Below the pieces are notes generated by a model that saw nothing but the letters and a program-made list of their open reading frames with translations, ran no database searches and had not been told where the DNA came from. Below are positions 5,219 through 8,271 of a stretch of 8,271 nt of DNA, piece after piece. The translations under genes and the position numbers were made by a program. Within the stretch, counting starts at the first letter, position 1; each line of letters opens with the position of its first letter. The DNA is from an uncultured Bacilli bacterium (GTDB lineage Bacteria; Bacillota_I; Bacilli_A; RF39; UBA660): NCBI GenBank assembly GCA_947631525.1, contig CANRLQ010000039.1:1-8271 (forward strand). Reading direction: 5' to 3'.

Positions 5219-5250
5219 ATACTTTATTTTTAGATAAAAATAAAGTATAA
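5217..5250. repeat. Inverted repeat 2 upstream of hit (16-bp perfect arms)
   Basis: Perfect 16-bp arms (5217-5232 and 5235-5250) separated by only GA form a 34-bp near-continuous palindrome, with TTATACTTTATTTTTA as the left arm. It abuts repeat 1, sharing 5217-5218. A TATAAT (5246-5251) overlaps its right end, 7 nt before the hit AGGAG. There is no long T-tract after it, so it is not a typical terminator; an operator or a 5'-leader hairpin fits better. Confidence 0.65.
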
Positions 5251-5270
5251 TTATTTTAGGAGAGTGATTT

Positions 5271-5636
5271 ATGAATTGTTTATTTTGTGGAATTGTAAAT
5301 GGTAGTGTACCATCATATAAAATATATGAAGATGATACTGTATTTTGTTTTTTAGATATTAATCCTGATAGTAATGGACATATGTTAATTATTCCTAAAA
5401 AACATTATAAAGATTTAAATGATATTGATTTAAATACTTTAAATCACATTATAGAAATTAGTAAAAAAATGAAAAAATTATTAGAGGAAAAATTATATAT
5501 TGATGGCCTAACTTTAATTCAAAATAATGGTGATGTTCAGGAAGTTAAACATTTTCATTTACATTTAAAACCATTTTATAATAATCCAAAAGATTTAATG
5601 AAAATTGAAGAAATATATAATATTTTAACTAAATAA
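5271..5636 (+). CDS. HIT family protein (Hint-like nucleotide hydrolase)
   Basis: A 121-aa cytoplasmic histidine-triad protein; family members hydrolyse purine nucleoside phosphoramidates or related nucleotidyl bonds. The HIT motif is HFHLHL at 94-99 (His94, His96, His98), in the context QEVKHFHLHLKP, with His96 the expected nucleophile. The last hydrophobic position of the motif is Lys100 here. The N-terminal CLFC (Cys3, Cys6) and His45 are the probable zinc ligands of the bacterial zinc-containing subgroup, and INPDSNGHMLIIPKKH (30-45) is the usual substrate-loop region. ATG 5271 has AGGAG at 5258-5262. It is the only plus-strand gene here, divergent from sufC and convergent with pnp, and follows two abutting inverted repeats that may control it. 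It is slightly shorter than common homologues (about 130-145 aa). Confidence 0.92.
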   Translation: MNCLFCGIVNGSVPSYKIYEDDTVFCFLDINPDSNGHMLIIPKKHYKDLNDIDLNTLNHIIEISKKMKKLLEEKLYIDGLTLIQNNGDVQEVKHFHLHLKPFYNNPKDLMKIEEIYNILTK

Positions 5637-5664
5637 AGAAGCAATTATTTGATTGCTTCTTTTC
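5635..5664. terminator. Bidirectional terminator shared by hit and pnp
   Basis: A perfect 11-bp stem (5635-5645 with 5652-5662, core GAAGCAAT) with a 6-nt loop lies at the convergent junction. After hit it is followed by TTTTCTT. On the minus strand its 5' arm lies in the last pnp codons, the pnp stop codon is at the stem-loop border, and the tail is TTTATTT. Confidence 0.8.
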
Positions 5665-7780
5665 TTGATAAATTAAGTCTTCCTTTTTTATCGTAACCTT
5701 GTGATTTAACTAGTATTTCATCTCCAACTTTTACTATATCACTTGGTTTTTCTACTCTTTCTTTTGCTAATTGTGATACATGAACTAATCCTTCACATCC
5801 TGGCCAAAGTTCCACAAAACATCCAAAATCTTCTACTTTGACAACTTTTGCTTTATAGATTACATCATTTTCTACTTCTCTTACAATATCTTTAATCATG
5901 TTAGCAGTTTTTTCAATAACTTCTTTATCCATATGATAAATTGTGACAGTCCCATCATCAGCTAAATCTACTTTAACAGCATTAGCATCATTAACAGAAT
6001 TAACATTACTACAATCTAGGATAATCTTTGTAATTACATCGCCACCACGTCCAATAACATCTTTAATCTTATCTGGGTTAATTTTAAATATCATTGTTTT
6101 TGGAGCATATTTACTAACTTCTTTTCTAGGTTCTTTTATTTGTTTCTCCATTACATCAAGTATTTCCATACGAGCTTCTTTTGCTTGAGCTAAAGCTTGT
6201 TTTAATATTTCTTTAGTAATTCCCTTTATTTTTATATCCATTTGTAATGAACAAATTCCTTTTCTTGTACCTCCTACTTTAAAATCCATATCTCCTAAAT
6301 GATCTTCCATACCTTGTATATCAGTTAAAATCGTATAATCACTACCATCTTTTGAAGTTATAAGTCCCATGGCAATTCCTGCTACGGGAGCCTTTATTGG
6401 AACACCAGCGGCCATTAAACTCATACATCCAGCACATATTGTTGCTTGAGATGATGAACCATTTGATTCAAGTATTTCAGATACTACACGAACTGTGTAT
6501 GGGAATTCTTCTTCGCTTGGCATTACTTGTTTTAAACATCTCTCACCTAAAGCACCATGTCCTATTTCTCTTCTACCAGGTGAACCATATCTTCCAGTTT
6601 CTCCAACTGAGAATTGTGGAAAGTTATAATGTAACATAAAATGTTTTTCAGCTTCTAAACTTATACCATCTAATACTTGATATTCATTTAAAGCTCCTAA
6701 TGTTGTAACAGCTAAAGCTTGTGTTTCACCTCTCGTAAATAAAGCTGAACCATGAGTTCTTGGAAGTAAGTCAATATCTGTAGAAAGTGGTCTTATTTCA
6801 TTCATTGCTCTTCCATCAGATCTTGTTTTTTCATTTACAGTTATTGCTCTAAATATATCATATTCAATAGATTCTAAAACTAATTTTACTTTAGTTATTA
6901 ATATATTTAACTCTTTAGAATCTAAATTTTTATTTTCTTCTTCATATTTGCTAACAACTTCTTCTTTTACTAAATCAATGGCATTATATTTTTCTAATTT
7001 TTCTTTAATACGCATTGCTTTATCTAATTTTTCAGCTGCTAATAATCTAATTTCTTCTCTAAGTGATTCTTCAATTTCTAGTTTCTCATATTCCATTTTT
7101 GGTTCTCCAACTTCATCAATAATAGTTTGTTGGAATTCACATAATTCTTTAACCGCTTCATGCCCAAACATTAATGCTTCTAGCATATCTTCTTCTGATA
7201 CTTCTTTTGATCCAGATTCAACCATATTAATTGCTTCTTTTGTACCTGCAACTATTAAATCAATATCAGATTGTTCTAGTTCTGCTGGAGTTGGATTAAT
7301 AATAAATTCACCATTTACTCTACCTACTTTTACACCAGCAATTGGTCCATCAAATGGTATTTTAGATATTGAAGTTGCTAAAGATGAACCAAACATTGCT
7401 GTAAGTTCTGGTGTATTATCATTATCAACTGATAAAACTGTATTAACAACCTGAACTTCATTTCTAAAATCTTCTGGAAACATTGGGCGCATTGGCCTAT
7501 CTATCATACGTGCAGCTAATGTAGCAGCATCTGTTGGTCTCCCTTCTCTTTTTATAAAGCCACCTGGTATTTTACCAACAGAATATAATTTTTCTTGATA
7601 TAGAACCATTAATGGAAAAAAATCAGATAATATATTAGCATTTTTTGATACAACTGCTGTTGATAATATTACTGTATCACCATATCTAACTAATACTGAA
7701 CCATGTGCTTGCTTTGCTAGTTCTCCATGTTCTACTATTAATTTTTTCCCTCTAAAATCTAATTCAAATACTTTTTTCAT
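5645..7780 (-). CDS. pnp: Polyribonucleotide nucleotidyltransferase (PNPase)
   Basis: Trimeric phosphorolytic 3'-5' exoribonuclease that degrades mRNA using inorganic phosphate and can run in reverse to add tails. The 711-aa length is full. Domains in order: RNase PH 1 (about 1-210, with RPMRPMFPEDFR at 95-106), a helical linker (about 211-305), RNase PH 2 (about 310-540) with the phosphate-binding GSSSQA (441-446) and catalytic GDMDFKVGG (496-504; Asp497, Asp499), KH domain with GRGG at 577-580, and S1 domain from about 642 (YKAKVVKVEDFGCFVEL). Start ATG 7780 has GGAGGT at 7789-7784; an in-frame ATG at 7792 overlaps this site and is unlikely. It follows rpsO across a hairpin, the classic rpsO-pnp arrangement, so part of its transcription probably reads through from there. 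Confidence 0.98.
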   Translation of the reverse strand: MKKVFELDFRGKKLIVEHGELAKQAHGSVLVRYGDTVILSTAVVSKNANILSDFFPLMVLYQEKLYSVGKIPGGFIKREGRPTDAATLAARMIDRPMRPMFPEDFRNEVQVVNTVLSVDNDNTPELTAMFGSSLATSISKIPFDGPIAGVKVGRVNGEFIINPTPAELEQSDIDLIVAGTKEAINMVESGSKEVSEEDMLEALMFGHEAVKELCEFQQTIIDEVGEPKMEYEKLEIEESLREEIRLLAAEKLDKAMRIKEKLEKYNAIDLVKEEVVSKYEEENKNLDSKELNILITKVKLVLESIEYDIFRAITVNEKTRSDGRAMNEIRPLSTDIDLLPRTHGSALFTRGETQALAVTTLGALNEYQVLDGISLEAEKHFMLHYNFPQFSVGETGRYGSPGRREIGHGALGERCLKQVMPSEEEFPYTVRVVSEILESNGSSSQATICAGCMSLMAAGVPIKAPVAGIAMGLITSKDGSDYTILTDIQGMEDHLGDMDFKVGGTRKGICSLQMDIKIKGITKEILKQALAQAKEARMEILDVMEKQIKEPRKEVSKYAPKTMIFKINPDKIKDVIGRGGDVITKIILDCSNVNSVNDANAVKVDLADDGTVTIYHMDKEVIEKTANMIKDIVREVENDVIYKAKVVKVEDFGCFVELWPGCEGLVHVSQLAKERVEKPSDIVKVGDEILVKSQGYDKKGRLNLSRKEAIK

Positions 7781-7807
7781 TATTACCTCCATATATTTAT
7801 GTTTCTT

Positions 7808-7835
7808 AAAATAAAGACACTTAAAATAAGTGTCT
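7808..7835 (-). terminator. Terminator or attenuator hairpin between rpsO and pnp
   Basis: On the minus strand a 9-bp stem (7835-7827 with 7823-7815, core AGACACTTA) with a 3-nt loop is followed by TTATTTT. It lies 9 nt after the rpsO stop. As no convincing pnp promoter follows, partial read-through is likely. In E. coli the rpsO-pnp intergenic region also carries a terminator and an RNase III site; the latter cannot be judged here. Confidence 0.7.
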
Positions 7836-7844
7836 ACTTTATAA

Positions 7845-8114
7845 TTATTTTCTTAATCCTAAACTTGCTATTAACTTTCTATAACGAGTAACATCTTTTT
7901 TTAATAAATATTTTTGTAAACTACGTCTTTGACCTACTTTTTTAAGAAGTCCTCTTCTAGAATGGAAATCGTGTTTATGTTCCTTTAAATGTTCTGTTAA
8001 ATCATTTATTTCTGCAGTTAGAATTGCTATTTGAACTTCTGGTGAACCTGTGTCACCTTCAGTAACTGCATATTTTTTAATAATTTCTTGTTTCTTTTCT
8101 TTTGTTAAAGCCAT
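7845..8114 (-). CDS. rpsO: 30S ribosomal protein S15
   Basis: Primary 16S rRNA-binding protein of the small-subunit platform, contacting the h20-h22 three-way junction. The 89-aa length is standard. Conserved blocks are GDTGSPEVQIA (20-30), HKHDFHSRRGLL (46-57, the rRNA-binding His/Asp/Ser-Arg-Arg segment) and RRSLQKYL (63-70). Start ATG 8114 has AAAGGAG about 6 nt upstream. It lies between tRNA-Lys and pnp on the same strand. No clear promoter is visible in the 80-nt leader, so it may be transcribed together with the tRNA. S15 commonly represses its own mRNA through a leader structure in several bacteria; here that is only a possibility. Confidence 0.98.
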   Translation of the reverse strand: MALTKEKKQEIIKKYAVTEGDTGSPEVQIAILTAEINDLTEHLKEHKHDFHSRRGLLKKVGQRRSLQKYLLKKDVTRYRKLIASLGLRK

Positions 8115-8194
8115 AATTTTCTCCTTTCATAATAATACGCTTAAACCTAGATAAAAGTCGGAGACTCTTAAATCCACGAATAAGTAAAAATATT
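8115..8194 (-). promoter_or_regulatory. rpsO leader / tRNA-rpsO spacer with possible structured elements
   Basis: The 80-nt spacer lacks a convincing promoter. It contains an imperfect direct repeat 27 bp apart (plus-strand 8137-8148 and 8164-8175, 9 of 12 identical around CTTAAA). It can form a small hairpin with TCG/CGA at its base and GGA/TCT above. It also has a 10-nt perfect complement to the anticodon arm of the upstream tRNA-Lys. I cannot match it to a known S15 leader class. Confidence 0.3.
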
Positions 8195-8270
8195 TGGTGT
8201 CCCCTTAGGGGTTCGAACCCTAGACCCACAGATTAAGAGTCTGTTGCTCTACCAACTGAGCTAAGGAGAC
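8195..8270 (-). tRNA. tRNA-Lys (anticodon CUU)
   Basis: The minus-strand sequence folds into a complete cloverleaf of 76 nt: acceptor stem GTCTCCT/AGGGGAC (one T-G wobble), D-arm GCTC/GAGC with loop AGTTGGTA, anticodon stem ACAGA/TCTGT with loop CTCTTAA giving anticodon CTT (reads AAG, Lys), five-base variable loop, T-arm TAGGG-TTCGAAC-CCCTA, discriminator A, and an encoded CCA at 8197-8195. It lies upstream of rpsO on the same strand. Its promoter would be outside the window. Confidence 0.97.
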
Positions 8271-8271
8271 A

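Noticed and set aside
5943..6639. Plus-strand open frames of about 80 codons at 5943-6188 and 6397-6639
   Set aside because: Both are antisense to conserved pnp coding sequence and show no protein-like features.
6948..7454. 168-codon open frame on the plus strand
   Set aside because: It lies entirely inside pnp on the opposite strand, is rich in Ser/Thr/Ile as expected for a reverse frame of an AT-rich gene, and has no ribosome site or known motif.
8115..8194. T-box riboswitch upstream of rpsO, prompted by the tRNA-Lys anticodon complement
   Set aside because: The spacer is far too short and lacks the T-box consensus, a specifier stem I and a terminator/antiterminator pair; the gene is also not an aminoacyl-tRNA or amino-acid gene.
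8195..8270. Integration site of a mobile element at the tRNA-Lys gene
   Set aside because: No integrase gene, and no second copy of the tRNA 3' end as a direct repeat, is visible in the window.
1..8271. Mycoplasma-type genetic code (TGA = Trp), suggested by extreme AT content
   Set aside because: sufD ends in TGA right before sufS, and the conserved Trp positions (for example in the YlbD- and YlbE-like proteins) are TGG, so the standard bacterial code fits.

Overview
The window is very AT-rich chromosomal DNA from a low-GC Gram-positive bacterium (Bacillota). Strong Shine-Dalgarno sites (GGAGG-type), a Firmicutes-type SUF locus, YlbD/YlbE-like proteins and a SirA-like protein all point to class Bacilli or a near relative. 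TGA ends the sufD gene and Trp is read from TGG, so the code is the standard bacterial one, not the Mycoplasma code. A full PNPase also argues against Mycoplasma. I would guess an uncultured RF39/Erysipelotrichales-like gut lineage, but this is inferred from composition and gene content only.

Layout, in the direction of transcription (mostly the minus strand, right to left): tRNA-Lys(CUU), rpsO (S15), a terminator-like hairpin, then pnp (PNPase). Convergent to pnp, on the plus strand, is a HIT-family hydrolase gene; the two genes share one bidirectional terminator at 5635-5664. A 189-bp divergent region between hit and sufC holds two perfect inverted repeats, an A8T8 palindrome and candidate promoters. 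Next is a tightly packed sufC-sufD-sufS operon (8-bp overlap, then a 3-bp gap). After it come a 100-aa membrane protein of unknown function, a SirA-like protein, a ylbD-ylbE pair (1-bp overlap), rsmD (16S rRNA m2G966 methyltransferase), and the 5' part of an unrecognised gene that runs off the left edge.

Most of this is core housekeeping: RNA decay (pnp), ribosome assembly and modification (rpsO, rsmD), tRNA and Fe-S cluster biogenesis (suf). The less ordinary parts are: (1) a SUF operon that stops after sufS, with no sufU or sufB, and with an unusually short SufD; (2) a SirA-like DnaA-inhibitor homologue beside an unknown membrane protein and the ylbDE-rsmD block; (3) compact junctions where a terminator U-tract runs straight into the next gene's promoter; (4) two abutting inverted repeats upstream of hit; (5) an rpsO leader with a 10-nt perfect complement to the tRNA-Lys anticodon arm just upstream. 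I see no mobile element, CRISPR array, phage gene or clear new multi-gene system. Several starts were moved to the Met that follows a Shine-Dalgarno site, giving slightly shorter proteins than the longest open frames.
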